From NCBI GenBank assembly GCA_900550445.1, contig URSF01000008.1:9270-73269 (forward strand): a stretch of DNA of 64,000 nucleotides. The letters are read 5' to 3'. Below the pieces are notes generated by a model that had not been told where the DNA came from, searched no databases, and saw only the letters and a list, made by a program, of their open reading frames with translations. The translations under genes and the position numbers were made by a program. The stretch is from an uncultured Rhodospirillaceae bacterium (GTDB taxonomy: Bacteria; Pseudomonadota; Alphaproteobacteria; CAAGCB01; CAG-977). Numbering within the stretch: the first letter of the stretch is position 1; every line of letters begins with the position of its first letter. Of the stretch, positions 34,311 through 42,879 are shown one piece after another.

Positions 34311-34418
34311 TTTGAAAGCCAAGTCGTTGAAAAAACGAACTTGGCTTTTTTATGATCGGGGAAATGTTAGTGGTACTAATAAAGCTGCTAACGATGTTCG
34401 TTCGCACAGGCGATTGTC

Positions 34419-34533
34419 ATGACATTGTACAATCGCGGTTATTCTTAATTATGCCATTCTGTACGTTTCTTGAAATACCTGTCTTTCTCCTGATGAAAAA
34501 CAGATCTGGATTTAAGCCATCTGTATGTGTAGG
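34419..34533 (+). pseudogene. Internally deleted remnant of a second, related integrase
   Basis: Downstream of attR the sequence repeats the start region of the element integrase: ATG-ACA-TTG-TAC-AAT-CGC context, then an extra A creates a stop at codon 10. It runs to (G/A)(G/A)TCTGGATTT, then switches to the integrase C-terminus (codons for D-L-D-L-S-H-L-Y-V-stop; intact gene G-L-D-L-N-H-L-Y-V-stop). In the intact gene the 11-mer GGTCTGGATTT occurs at both 12,991 and 14,603, so deletion between short direct repeats explains the remnant. Bases 34,534-34,892 contain only decayed sequence. Confidence 0.85.
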
Positions 34534-34892
34534 TACGAACGGCATTTAGCTTTAAAAGACTTTCTGAAAAGGAGGCTTCTTTAAAAAGGAAACACATTTA
34601 GGCAGATTTTTCACATATTTTTCGAGCCCTTACAATTTTCCTATAAAGTTTGCGCTTTCTACAGAAATCTACAGGACATTTGAAAGGGCCGTTGGCGCAT
34701 TGGGAACTTTAAATGCCCTTGAATTAAAATACATCACGAGATGTATAACAGAGGGGCTTTTGGGGAGTTGTTTTTTGGGAATAAAAAAGAGAAAATCAAT
34801 CACCGCTAAATTAACTCTGAAATACACGTTTGAATCATAAGAAACATGAAAGCCGCTTATTATGAAAACGTTTAGAAGAAGAAAAAAATTCC

Positions 34893-34978
34893 TTGACATT
34901 TTAGCAAAAATAATAACAATATGTGATATGCTGAAAATACACTTATTGTCTAAGCAGGATATGATGCCTGCTTTTTTT
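34893..34978 (+). promoter_or_regulatory. Promoter and attenuator-like hairpin before the tail-fibre gene
   Basis: TTGACA (34,893-34,898) with a weak -10 (CAATAT or nearby) is followed by AAGCAGG-8-CCTGCTT then T5 (34,952-34,978), 13 bases before the ATG. A terminator so placed would shorten most transcripts unless read through. Confidence 0.5.
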
Positions 34979-34991
34979 ATGGGAAAAAATA

Positions 34992-35894
34992 ATGACGGTA
35001 AGCACAACAATAAATAAAATGTCTTATATCGGAAACGGAATTGCCACAAGCTTTGCCATTCCTTTTCCTTATTTAGACATTTCTCATTTAAAGGTGTATC
35101 AGCTTTTAAATGACATTCAGACAGAAAGAACGGATTGGACGGTTCAAAACGGCAATCTGATTTTTGAAACGGCTCCGGTGATGGACGCTCAGATTGTGAT
35201 TATTCGGGAATTGCCTTTTATTCAAGAAACCGATTATCAGGAAAACGAAATACTGGCAGCAGAAACTTTGGAGAAAAACTTTGATGCTTTAACAATGCAA
35301 ATACAGCAGTTGAAGGAACAAGCCGACAGAGCCGTGACGGTGGATCTGTTTGACGAAACGGCCGCTTCGGATTTACTGCCTAGCATCAGATCTGCTGTTT
35401 CCAATGCCGCCGAGTATGCTCAATCGTCGGCAGAACAAGCAAATAATGCCGCACAATCCGCCCAAACAGCAACGGAAAAAGCTTTAATCGCGACAAACAA
35501 GGCTCAAGAAGCGATAAATACATTGGCAAACAAAGCTGATAAAAGTGTATATGCTTCAAAAACCGTTCGCGGTGTGGCAATGTGGGCAAACACGTATTCT
35601 AATGTGACAGAAAATCGTCCTGCTACAGTTATCATCAGTTATGTCAACGGTTCTTCTTGGTATCGTTTGTGGTCCGACGGTTGGATCGAACAAGGCTTTT
35701 CAATTTCCGGCGATTCAAATATGTTAAATTGGCCGAAGCCTTTTTCTAATACAAATTATACGGTAACGAGTACCCCTGTTGTATATAATAATTATGGAGT
35801 GCAGGCTGTTTCCATTACATCAAAAACCGCGGCAGGGATTGTCTGGGCTGGAACGAATTATTCCTCGACCTGTTGGTATGCCTGCGGTTATTAA
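34992..35894 (+). CDS. Phage tail fibre protein
   Basis: 300 residues. N-terminal about 95 residues (Y-I-G-N-G-x-A-T-S-F-A-I-P-F-P-Y, then L-x-V-Y) match the T7 gp17-type tail-fibre attachment domain. An alanine/glutamine-rich coiled coil spans about 115-180. The C-terminal region (D-G-W-I-E-Q-G-F, N-W-P-K-P-F, ending W-Y-A-C-G-Y) resembles gp53-like receptor-binding tips. The protein is short, with no adjacent structural genes besides its chaperone. It is therefore a prophage remnant, or a fibre kept for a tailocin or other use. Confidence 0.85.
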   Translation: MTVSTTINKMSYIGNGIATSFAIPFPYLDISHLKVYQLLNDIQTERTDWTVQNGNLIFETAPVMDAQIVIIRELPFIQETDYQENEILAAETLEKNFDALTMQIQQLKEQADRAVTVDLFDETAASDLLPSIRSAVSNAAEYAQSSAEQANNAAQSAQTATEKALIATNKAQEAINTLANKADKSVYASKTVRGVAMWANTYSNVTENRPATVIISYVNGSSWYRLWSDGWIEQGFSISGDSNMLNWPKPFSNTNYTVTSTPVVYNNYGVQAVSITSKTAAGIVWAGTNYSSTCWYACGY

Positions 35895-35908
35895 TGGGAG
35901 ATTGATCA

Positions 35909-36238
35909 ATGAAAACACTACGACAGATTTCTGACGAACAACCTGTTCTGTATGCACAAATGGCTTTAGAGGCAAACAATGCAGGGAAATTGTTGATTGT
36001 TGATAATAACGATCAGTTGCAGTTGGCAGACTATCCGGAAAAAACAGATGAGGAAAAAGCCGCTGATATCAGAAAACACAGAAATGCTTTATTGGAGGCG
36101 ACTGATAAATATATGTTGGAAGATTTTCCGATTTCAACAGAAAAGAAACAAGCCTATAAAGACTATCGCCAACAACTGCGTGATATAACGGCGACAGAAA
36201 ATTTTCCGTACGATATAAAATTTCCGGTAATGCCGTAA
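35909..36238 (+). CDS. Tail fibre assembly (Caudo_TAP-like) protein
   Basis: 109 residues, 14 bases after the fibre gene. The C-terminal half A-x-x-R-K-H-R-N-A-L-L-E-A-T-D-K-Y..D-F-P-I then Y-R-Q-Q-L-R-D-I-T, and F-P-Y-D-I-K-F-P ending P is the pattern of tail-fibre assembly chaperones (R-x-x-L-L-x-x-(S/T)-D...Y-R-Q-x-L-R-D...F-P). Needed to fold or trimerise the fibre. Confidence 0.85.
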   Translation: MKTLRQISDEQPVLYAQMALEANNAGKLLIVDNNDQLQLADYPEKTDEEKAADIRKHRNALLEATDKYMLEDFPISTEKKQAYKDYRQQLRDITATENFPYDIKFPVMP

Positions 36239-36241
36239 TGA

Positions 36242-36282
36242 AATAGCATCACCGCCTAAATGGCGGTGATGCTATTGTTTTT
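36242..36282. terminator. Shared terminator between fibre genes and the glycan operon
   Basis: 15-bp stem AATAGCATCACCGCC / GGCGGTGATGCTATT, loop TAAAT, T-rich on the plus strand. Serves the convergent transcripts. Confidence 0.85.
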
Positions 36283-36283
36283 A

Positions 36284-37420
36284 TTAAAAAACAGAATGGG
36301 TATCTTTTGCAATCTTTTCTAAAAAAAGCCTTATCGGTTTTTCAACAAAAGCATAACAGATAATACCGACACTTACGGTAATGATTATACATAATATATA
36401 AATACCCATCATTGCGATATCAGGCAAGTTTGACAAATCTGAATAAAAGAATTCAATTCCTTTTCTAAAAAAAATAAAACAGACTTCTTGCATTATATAT
36501 GTTGCGTAAGAAATATCTCCTAATTTTCCAAAAAATTTGCGATCTAAAAAATTTGACAGATAAGATTTTTTCAACATAAATACCAGAATCAGAGCTGCAA
36601 TGCTCAGCGTCATCAGCAGATCATTTTGATATTTAAAATAATGAAAAGCCACATTCCTGAAAACAAAGATAAACAGTACTGTTTCAATGATACCAAAAAT
36701 CATTTTTTCTTTTTTGATCGGGGAAAGAAAATGTTTTGATAAAATATCATACATATGTCCCACACCCAATCCCAACCCCATTTCTGAGACAGCCCGCAAC
36801 ATTCCAAAATTGAGCAAAGAGTAAAATGTCGGTTTAAGATGAGCGTTAAAGGATCCGTTGTTTCCATGAACCATTAAAACAAAAGCGAAATAAGCGATTA
36901 AAGAGACCGTCAGAAAAAATCCTCGCTCCGAAAGAACAGAGTGTAAAATATAATAAAATAGACAGCTCCAGAACAGAGAAGAAACAAACCATGCCGAAGC
37001 ATTATTGCCAAAAACCAACGTCAATCCACTGTTTTGTAAAAATAGTAAATTTAATATATTACTGTATTTTTCAAATGCGACCAATTCGAGTAATGAAGCG
37101 CACCAAAAACAAAAGATGGAAAAAAATAACAGAGGCCATAAGCGCATAAACTTTTTCCAGACAAAAGAATTTATACTATTTGGCGACCTTTTAAGAGTTC
37201 TTTGCAACCAGACACCACTGAGTATAAAAAAGAATTCAACCCCCATGTATCCTTTTGCGGCATATGAACGCATTGTAGCTATCAGCGGGGACACGTGAAC
37301 AAAATCAACAAACAATCCCGTCAAACAGGAGAGGTGATGATTTATAATGACGAGCGCGAACAGAAATCTTAAAAAATCCAAATTATAAAATCTGGTTGCG
37401 GATTCTTTATCTTTCCACAT
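36284..37420 (-). CDS. Acyltransferase family 3 (O-acyl transferase) of the glycan operon
   Basis: 378 residues, about ten membrane helices. F-Y-N-L-D-F-L-R-F-L-F-A, I-N-H-H near residue 28 (catalytic-type His), G-V-E-F-F-F-I-L-S-G near 63 are family-3 landmarks. Such inner-membrane enzymes transfer acetyl or other acyl groups to sugars of lipopolysaccharide or capsule. Last gene of the 24-gene operon; overlaps the LuxC-like gene end by 14 bases. Confidence 0.92.
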   Translation of the reverse strand: MWKDKESATRFYNLDFLRFLFALVIINHHLSCLTGLFVDFVHVSPLIATMRSYAAKGYMGVEFFFILSGVWLQRTLKRSPNSINSFVWKKFMRLWPLLFFSIFCFWCASLLELVAFEKYSNILNLLFLQNSGLTLVFGNNASAWFVSSLFWSCLFYYILHSVLSERGFFLTVSLIAYFAFVLMVHGNNGSFNAHLKPTFYSLLNFGMLRAVSEMGLGLGVGHMYDILSKHFLSPIKKEKMIFGIIETVLFIFVFRNVAFHYFKYQNDLLMTLSIAALILVFMLKKSYLSNFLDRKFFGKLGDISYATYIMQEVCFIFFRKGIEFFYSDLSNLPDIAMMGIYILCIIITVSVGIICYAFVEKPIRLFLEKIAKDTHSVF

Positions 37421-38582
37421 TTATGATCCTTGATAATTCTTTGATTAAATCATGCCCGTCCCAAATCACATCAATGTTCAGAGCTTTTCCTATAGGAACA
37501 ATACGATCAATTCCTCGTGTATTTGAAGCGATAAGAGCGCTGCACAATTTTTCAGGATCAATGCCGAAATATGTAATTGTCTGAAATTTTTCTGTAATGA
37601 CTGCGAATAATTCTTTTTCGTCCTTTAAAGCGTATTCGAAAAAATATCCGCCTTTGCCGCGGTGATTGACAATGTCCGACGTTAATGTTTTCAATTCTTC
37701 GCGATACAGCAAATTATCATGATGCGTGCAGCGTTCCATATTATTGTTTAAAATGCTTTCCGTACAAAACAGTGTATATTTATCAACCGCAACAGCATCT
37801 TGCAGCGTGTATTTTTCTCGGGCTGTACGCTCTGCCGCCGTCCAGAATTTTTCACGAGCCGCCTTGCTGTCGTTCAGCCACAAGATTGTTTGTGCGGAAG
37901 AACAGGCATTCTGATCCATCAGCCACGTGTCGTTATAAAAGTTCTCGGATAAACGTTTCATTTGCGTTTCATCAGCATTTAAAACGGCGTCGGCATCAAT
38001 CATCGCAATCGAGTACCGGTCGGCAAAAGCAATATCAACGCATCTGGGAAGGGCCGGCAGAGATTTAATGTTTTCGATTGTTTTGTCTCCTCCCCAGATC
38101 ATACGCGCGTCCGCGATTTTACAAAACTCTGCCGTTATTTCGTCACTGCGGGGGTAACGTACAAAAGCCGTTCTTTTTTCAATTTCCGGATATCTTTGCA
38201 ATATTTCTTTTATTGTTGCGCACAAAGCGTCAACCTGCGGAAAAATTTTAGACGGCAAACGGACAATGTTTGCGTTGCCGGCCAATAATCCGAATACATA
38301 TGTAAAAGCAAAATTGACGGGAATATTTGACGGTGCGATATGAAAACACAGTCCGCGCCCCAAACGTCTTTCCGTCGAACCGAAATCGGATTTTAATTTT
38401 TGCAGGTTGGCTTTACGTCCCCAAAAAGCCAACGCCGACAAATCGGGAAAAACACGTATCAAAGGCGATTTCATCAGTGTCGCAGATATTTCCGCGATAA
38501 AAGCGCATACGCTGTCGTTGTAAACAGGCAGTGGAGTCCGATTTATATCCGACGTTCCGACAATATAATCAACGTTTTTCAT
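37407..38582 (-). CDS. LuxC-like acyl-CoA/acyl-ACP reductase
   Basis: 391 residues from ATG 38,582 (GTG 38,591 also possible). An aldehyde-dehydrogenase fold: I-A-P-S-N-I-P near 86-92, G-N-A-N-I-V-R-L-P-S near 105-114, catalytic Cys in Q-N-A-C-S-S-A near 230. Matches LuxC, which reduces activated acyl groups to aldehydes with NADPH. It lies right after LuxE-, ligase- and ACP-like genes, as in fatty-acid reductase complexes, so an acyl-aldehyde intermediate for the glycan is suggested. Confidence 0.88.
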   Translation of the reverse strand: MKNVDYIVGTSDINRTPLPVYNDSVCAFIAEISATLMKSPLIRVFPDLSALAFWGRKANLQKLKSDFGSTERRLGRGLCFHIAPSNIPVNFAFTYVFGLLAGNANIVRLPSKIFPQVDALCATIKEILQRYPEIEKRTAFVRYPRSDEITAEFCKIADARMIWGGDKTIENIKSLPALPRCVDIAFADRYSIAMIDADAVLNADETQMKRLSENFYNDTWLMDQNACSSAQTILWLNDSKAAREKFWTAAERTAREKYTLQDAVAVDKYTLFCTESILNNNMERCTHHDNLLYREELKTLTSDIVNHRGKGGYFFEYALKDEKELFAVITEKFQTITYFGIDPEKLCSALIASNTRGIDRIVPIGKALNIDVIWDGHDLIKELSRIINVER

Positions 38583-39645
38583 AGGTATCACTGCACCCTC
38601 TCAATTCAGCGCTTTTAATGCGCCCGTGAATTTTGAAATACTTTCCTTTACGCCCGCAGGGACAATTGTCAATACCTAAAATTTCACCTTCATCTTCGGT
38701 TAATAAAACGTGACCGGGGTACGATGTAGGCAAAACGGATAATAATTCCATCAGCCCTTTTTCTCCGATATCGGCGGAACTGAAATCTTTGGGACGGCGA
38801 ATAATTACGTCGGAATAATTGGAACAGTGCATATGCCCGTGTTCGCATTCGACAAAAACGGATCCAAGTTGTTCCGCCATTCCGTAGTAATTATAAACTT
38901 TGACATTTCCTAATCTTGCTTGCACACGGCGGTTAAATTCCAAAGCGTCAACCGCTTGGTCTTTTAATTTTTTCCAACCGCCGATATGAAATAAAACGGC
39001 GTTTTGCGCATTGAATGAGATATTTTTTTCTTCCAAAGCGCGAACAACAAACTGCCAAATCATATACGTGTAGCCGAACATTAAAATCGGTTCGTTTTTG
39101 TGTTCTTCAAAAAAAGAGGAAACCTTCTCAAGATCAATATTCATTTCGGCGTCCAAAGCGTAAGTGCTGTTACGCCCGAAAATCGAAAAACCGATAATGC
39201 CGGCGCCTCTGGCGGAATACATCGACCGGTCTTTTTTTATCATTTCCGTGTCCAGCAACAATAAAGGCAAACGCTGTTTGCCGATAAACGAAGAGATAAT
39301 CTCATTGAGTGTTTTGCTTTGAGCTCGAACGTTATCCGCGCTTAAAAAAATCTTGGACACAGCTTGACCGGACGTCCCTGACGAAGTCAGTGTCTTTGTG
39401 ATTTGTTCTTGAGGAACGGATCGTAATTCAAACTCTTTAAACAACCGGACGGGAATAAAAGGAAGCTCTGCACAGGTATGATTTTTTGACGCATCGAAAG
39501 ACAAAGCGTTTAATATCCGAGCGTATTCGGGACAGTTGGCGTAATGCCAATGTGTCAAATCCGATAGGATTTCAGACAAAGCCCGTTCTTTTTGAGAAGC
39601 TCCAAGCGAATAAGGAGCCAATTGAAACAAATCATTCAACGTCAT
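38569..39645 (-). CDS. LuxE-like acyl-protein synthetase
   Basis: 358 residues. P-F-I-P-V-R-L-F-K near 61-69, adenylation loop L-T-S-S-G-T-S-G-Q near 86-94, Y-N-Y-Y-G-M-A-E-Q near 260. C-terminal C-P-C-G-R-K-G-K-Y-F-K-I-H-G-R. LuxE activates acyl groups as AMP esters and passes them to LuxC. Overlaps both neighbours, so expression is coupled. Confidence 0.88.
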   Translation of the reverse strand: MTLNDLFQLAPYSLGASQKERALSEILSDLTHWHYANCPEYARILNALSFDASKNHTCAELPFIPVRLFKEFELRSVPQEQITKTLTSSGTSGQAVSKIFLSADNVRAQSKTLNEIISSFIGKQRLPLLLLDTEMIKKDRSMYSARGAGIIGFSIFGRNSTYALDAEMNIDLEKVSSFFEEHKNEPILMFGYTYMIWQFVVRALEEKNISFNAQNAVLFHIGGWKKLKDQAVDALEFNRRVQARLGNVKVYNYYGMAEQLGSVFVECEHGHMHCSNYSDVIIRRPKDFSSADIGEKGLMELLSVLPTSYPGHVLLTEDEGEILGIDNCPCGRKGKYFKIHGRIKSAELRGCSDTYEKR

Positions 39646-40282
39646 GACTTACCTCTTTAATAAAGATATCCTGCGGTTCGGAAAAAACGGCTCCAAAAGC
39701 CGCATAAACATTCATTACGGCAGTGTTTTGCGTACTGATACGTCCTTCTAATTTTTTATAACCGCGTTGTTTCGCAACTTTACAGGCGTTGGCGTATAAA
39801 GCCATTGCCGCTCCTGTCATGCGGTATTTTTCAGATACGGCGGCCAAATGTACAAACAGTGTATCCGCAGATGTTTCTTTCAAAGCCAAAAATCCGATCG
39901 GCAATTCTTTAAACAAAGCCACAAAAACCGCGTCTAATTCATCTACCCATTGTTTTAAAACCATTCCGGAAATATCTGTCGAACAATCGGGAAGTATATG
40001 AAAACGGCGATCATAAACAAAAGATTCAACCGCTATTTTCAGAATATCCTCTTTGTATCGTGTCGTTTCGATAATCGGCAAACGGATAAACTTATCCAGA
40101 TCCGTCTCGCATTTCGCAAGGCTGATAGCCGTTTTAACCGTTCTGTCGGCTAAAAAAAATCCTTGACGCTGATATATCGTCTCCGTTTCGGCATTTGTCG
40201 GTTTGACGATGCGCAAAACCGAAACACCGTCGGTTTTTGTTTCATCATCGCTTATTACGATATTGCCATACGTTAAAATCAT
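39632..40282 (-). CDS. GNAT N-acetyltransferase, WecD-like
   Basis: 216 residues. Y-Q-R-Q-G-F-F-L-A-D-R-T-V-K near 37-50 resembles the front of WecD-type dTDP-amino-sugar acetyltransferases. GNAT core A-A-V-S-E-K-Y-R-M-T-G-A-A near 145-157 and Q-N-T-A-V-M-N-V-Y-A-A-F-G-A near 186-199. Likely N-acylates an amino sugar made by the operon. Overlaps the LuxE-like gene by 14 and the ligase by 4 bases. Confidence 0.8.
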   Translation of the reverse strand: MILTYGNIVISDDETKTDGVSVLRIVKPTNAETETIYQRQGFFLADRTVKTAISLAKCETDLDKFIRLPIIETTRYKEDILKIAVESFVYDRRFHILPDCSTDISGMVLKQWVDELDAVFVALFKELPIGFLALKETSADTLFVHLAAVSEKYRMTGAAMALYANACKVAKQRGYKKLEGRISTQNTAVMNVYAAFGAVFSEPQDIFIKEVSHDVE

Positions 40283-41679
40283 TTATCATCTAATTCCGCA
40301 TAAAGTGTTTTACCGGCATCGTTTTTAGGAATTTCAGCCAAGTATTCAACGTGAAACGCCGTAAAATTCAAATGTGTTTTTTCCGCTACAAAAGACTGAA
40401 TTTCTTTTAACTTTGTTTCGTCGGTGATAAAAATTTTCATTGCGTCGTCTTTGCCTGCGCAAGCACAATCAAAGTCCGGATAATGCGTTTTAATTAGCCG
40501 TTCCGTTTCATCAAGATTGACGCGATTGCCGAAAATTTTTAAAAATCGCTTTTTGCGACCGACAATATAAAAATATCCGTCAGCATCGAATTTAGCCATG
40601 TCACCTGTTTGCAATATTCCGCCGCGTTCGTCGCCTTTAATCAAATCTTCTCCGCAAACGGCATAGCCGAGTGTAACGTTATCGCCTTTATAGAGCAATT
40701 CCCCGACCGTGTCAGGTGTCGTGATTTGCTCTCCTTTGTCGTCAATCAAAGTCAGCGTGCCGCCCGGAATCGCGATGCCCATCGATCCCTTTTTCACCAA
40801 AGCTTTATCCGCCGGCAAATATGCCATGCGTGCGGTTGCTTCCGCTTGTCCGTACATGACAACGAACTTTTTTCCTTCTCGTTCAGCATATTCCGCGAAT
40901 TTTTGATGCAAGTCGGGCAGGATTTTACCGCCGGCTTGGGTCATTGTCCGCAAATCAGGCAGTTTTCTGCGAAAGAACATTAGCTTGTCCAACATTTCGT
41001 AAGTATATGGCACACCGCCGAAAGAAGTCGCTTTCTGTTTCGTAAACAAATTCCAAAACTCGCGCTGCATCAATGTTGATCGAGTAAGGATAATGGTGGC
41101 TCCTACCGCAAAATGCGTATTGATAATCGATAAACCGTAAGTGTAGTTCATCGGCAATGTCGTAATCGCGCGTTCCGTTGAATCCAAGGCTAAATATTCA
41201 ACGATAGATGACGTGTTCGCTTTGATGTTTTTATAGCTTTGGCGCACAAACTTGGGTGATCCCGTCGACCCAGAAGTCGTCAGCAGTAAAGCCAATTCTT
41301 CATACAACGGATAAACGTGCTCGTCTGTTCGTTTAAGCAATGAGTAGCCGTTTGAAGAATAGATGATATCCCCTGTGAAATCTTTGGTTTTGTCTGAAGG
41401 CAGCCAAAGATAATCGGGTTTGTAATGATTTAGAAAATTATTCAATAATTCTAAATCAATATGCTCATCCAACATCAACGGCACAATACCGTGATTTAAA
41501 AAAGCGATATATCCGATCAAAGATCCGATTGTATTGGAACATAAGTTGAAAACCAAACAACGGGAAGGGATATGCGCAACCAAAGCTTTTGCCGCTTCGT
41601 CGATTTGCGCGTAAGAAAATGTTTCTTCGTTTTCGGTTACAACCGCTGTTTTATCTTTAAACTCAAGCAAATTCCACAT
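40279..41679 (-). CDS. AMP-forming acyl ligase (ANL superfamily)
   Basis: 466 residues from ATG 41,679; a longer frame to 41,712 overlaps the ACP gene more. A3 loop L-T-T-S-G-S-T-G-S-P-K near 136-146, G-Q-A-E-A-T near 276, D-G-Y-F-Y-I-V-G-R-K-K-R near 375, K-N-D-A-G-K near 455. Activates a carboxylic acid and probably loads it on the adjacent acyl carrier protein, whose gene it overlaps by 17 bases. Confidence 0.92.
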   Translation of the reverse strand: MWNLLEFKDKTAVVTENEETFSYAQIDEAAKALVAHIPSRCLVFNLCSNTIGSLIGYIAFLNHGIVPLMLDEHIDLELLNNFLNHYKPDYLWLPSDKTKDFTGDIIYSSNGYSLLKRTDEHVYPLYEELALLLTTSGSTGSPKFVRQSYKNIKANTSSIVEYLALDSTERAITTLPMNYTYGLSIINTHFAVGATIILTRSTLMQREFWNLFTKQKATSFGGVPYTYEMLDKLMFFRRKLPDLRTMTQAGGKILPDLHQKFAEYAEREGKKFVVMYGQAEATARMAYLPADKALVKKGSMGIAIPGGTLTLIDDKGEQITTPDTVGELLYKGDNVTLGYAVCGEDLIKGDERGGILQTGDMAKFDADGYFYIVGRKKRFLKIFGNRVNLDETERLIKTHYPDFDCACAGKDDAMKIFITDETKLKEIQSFVAEKTHLNFTAFHVEYLAEIPKNDAGKTLYAELDDK

Positions 41680-41902
41680 TGTATTTTGCAAGGATTTCTT
41701 TCCCTTTTTCATAGCTGTTTAAATCGACGATGTCGTCGGGTTCCAACATAATGTCGAAAGCCTCTTCAATTTGGGCGACCAACCCCATGTGACCGACAGA
41801 ATCCCATGCATCAATTGCTTGAAATGTCAGGCTTTTGGCTGTTTCAGGCTCTATATCAAAAGCCTGACAAAATGCGTTGGCGTATTTTTCTTCGTTTGTC
41901 AT
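41663..41902 (-). CDS. Acyl carrier protein 1
   Basis: 79 residues, acidic. Phosphopantetheine serine is Ser35 in D-A-W-D-S-V-G-H-M. Overlaps the transketolase C-subunit gene by 4 bases and the ligase by 17. Presumed tether for the acyl unit handled by the ligase and LuxC/LuxE-like proteins. Confidence 0.92.
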   Translation of the reverse strand: MTNEEKYANAFCQAFDIEPETAKSLTFQAIDAWDSVGHMGLVAQIEEAFDIMLEPDDIVDLNSYEKGKEILAKYNVEFA

Positions 41903-42879
41903 TTACAAATCTCCTCATAAGTGTTTTTTATTTTTAAAGCAATTTTTTCGGGCGTAAGATCATGAACGTCATGCATATAAGCATACTCTCCGGCATGCGG
42001 ATAAAATGGCTTCGTCCCGATTATTAAATGCGCGGGACGTTGGCTTTTTAACGCCATCGTTTCTTCAATCGCACTGCCTAATCCCCCGATTGTCGAATGT
42101 TCCTCAACGGAAACAATCAATTTTGCATCACAGGCGGTTGTAACAGCCTGAACGTCTAAAGGCTTGATGGTATGGATATCAACCACTTTAACGGATATAT
42201 CGTTTTCTTCAAGCTTTTCAGCGGCTTTTAACGCATTATGAACCATACTTCCCGTCGCCATTATGACAACATCTGAACCGTCGCGCAAAGTTATCGCTTT
42301 ACCGATTTCAAAATCGAAATCTTTTTGATACACGATCGGATTATTCATTGTTCCCGACAAACGAAGGTATACGGGAGCGGAAATCTTTGCCGCCGCTTCC
42401 ACGGCCTTTTCCGTTTCCAATCCGTCGGCCGGAGAAAGAATGATCATATTATTGATCGCCCGAAGAGCCGCAATATCTTCCAATGCATAATGCGTTGTCC
42501 CGAACATACCAAATGAAAATCCGGCGCCAAAACCGACCAGTTTCACATTTTCGCGCATATATCCCAAAAAGTGCCGAACCTGTTCACAAGAACGTAACGA
42601 CGCAAAGTTTGAAAATGTCGCCGCAAACGGTATTTTGCCGCAAGAAGCCAGTCCGGCCGCAATTCCGATCATATTTTGTTCGGCAATTCCGGTATTATAA
42701 AAACGTTGCGGAAAAGTCTTTTGGAATCTGTCCAGTCCGGAGGTATTACATAAATCCGCCGCTAACGCGACGATATTTTCGTTTTGTTCAGCCAATCGCG
42801 TTAAGGTTGTTCCAAAAACCCCTCTTTGCCCTAACATGGATAAAGTACGCAAATAAGAAGGTTTAATTTCCATAACCAC
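41899..42879 (-). CDS. Transketolase-like C-terminal subunit
   Basis: 326 residues. Pyrimidine-binding domain with G-I-A-E-Q-N-M-I-G-I-A-A-G-L near 80-93 (catalytic Glu), F-G-M-F-G-T-T-H-Y near 120, then the C-terminal domain V-V-D-I-H-T-I-K-P-L-D and E-E-H-S-T-I-G-G-L-G. Split transketolases of this type form a heteromer with the N-subunit encoded just upstream (17-base overlap). Inside a glycan operon they move a two-carbon ketol unit; whether onto a sugar or an acyl aldehyde is open. Confidence 0.93.
   Translation of the reverse strand: MVMEIKPSYLRTLSMLGQRGVFGTTLTRLAEQNENIVALAADLCNTSGLDRFQKTFPQRFYNTGIAEQNMIGIAAGLASCGKIPFAATFSNFASLRSCEQVRHFLGYMRENVKLVGFGAGFSFGMFGTTHYALEDIAALRAINNMIILSPADGLETEKAVEAAAKISAPVYLRLSGTMNNPIVYQKDFDFEIGKAITLRDGSDVVIMATGSMVHNALKAAEKLEENDISVKVVDIHTIKPLDVQAVTTACDAKLIVSVEEHSTIGGLGSAIEETMALKSQRPAHLIIGTKPFYPHAGEYAYMHDVHDLTPEKIALKIKNTYEEICK

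Noticed and set aside
34640..34842. Plus-strand run coding E-R-A-V-G-A-L-G-T-L-N-A-L-E-L-K
   Set aside because: Looks gene-like for about 40 codons but has no start or recognisable family; at most a decayed fragment.
34669..35049. 126-codon hydrophobic frame on the minus strand before the tail-fibre gene
   Set aside because: Crosses the likely promoter and attenuator and the fibre start; no ribosome site; AT-rich antisense.
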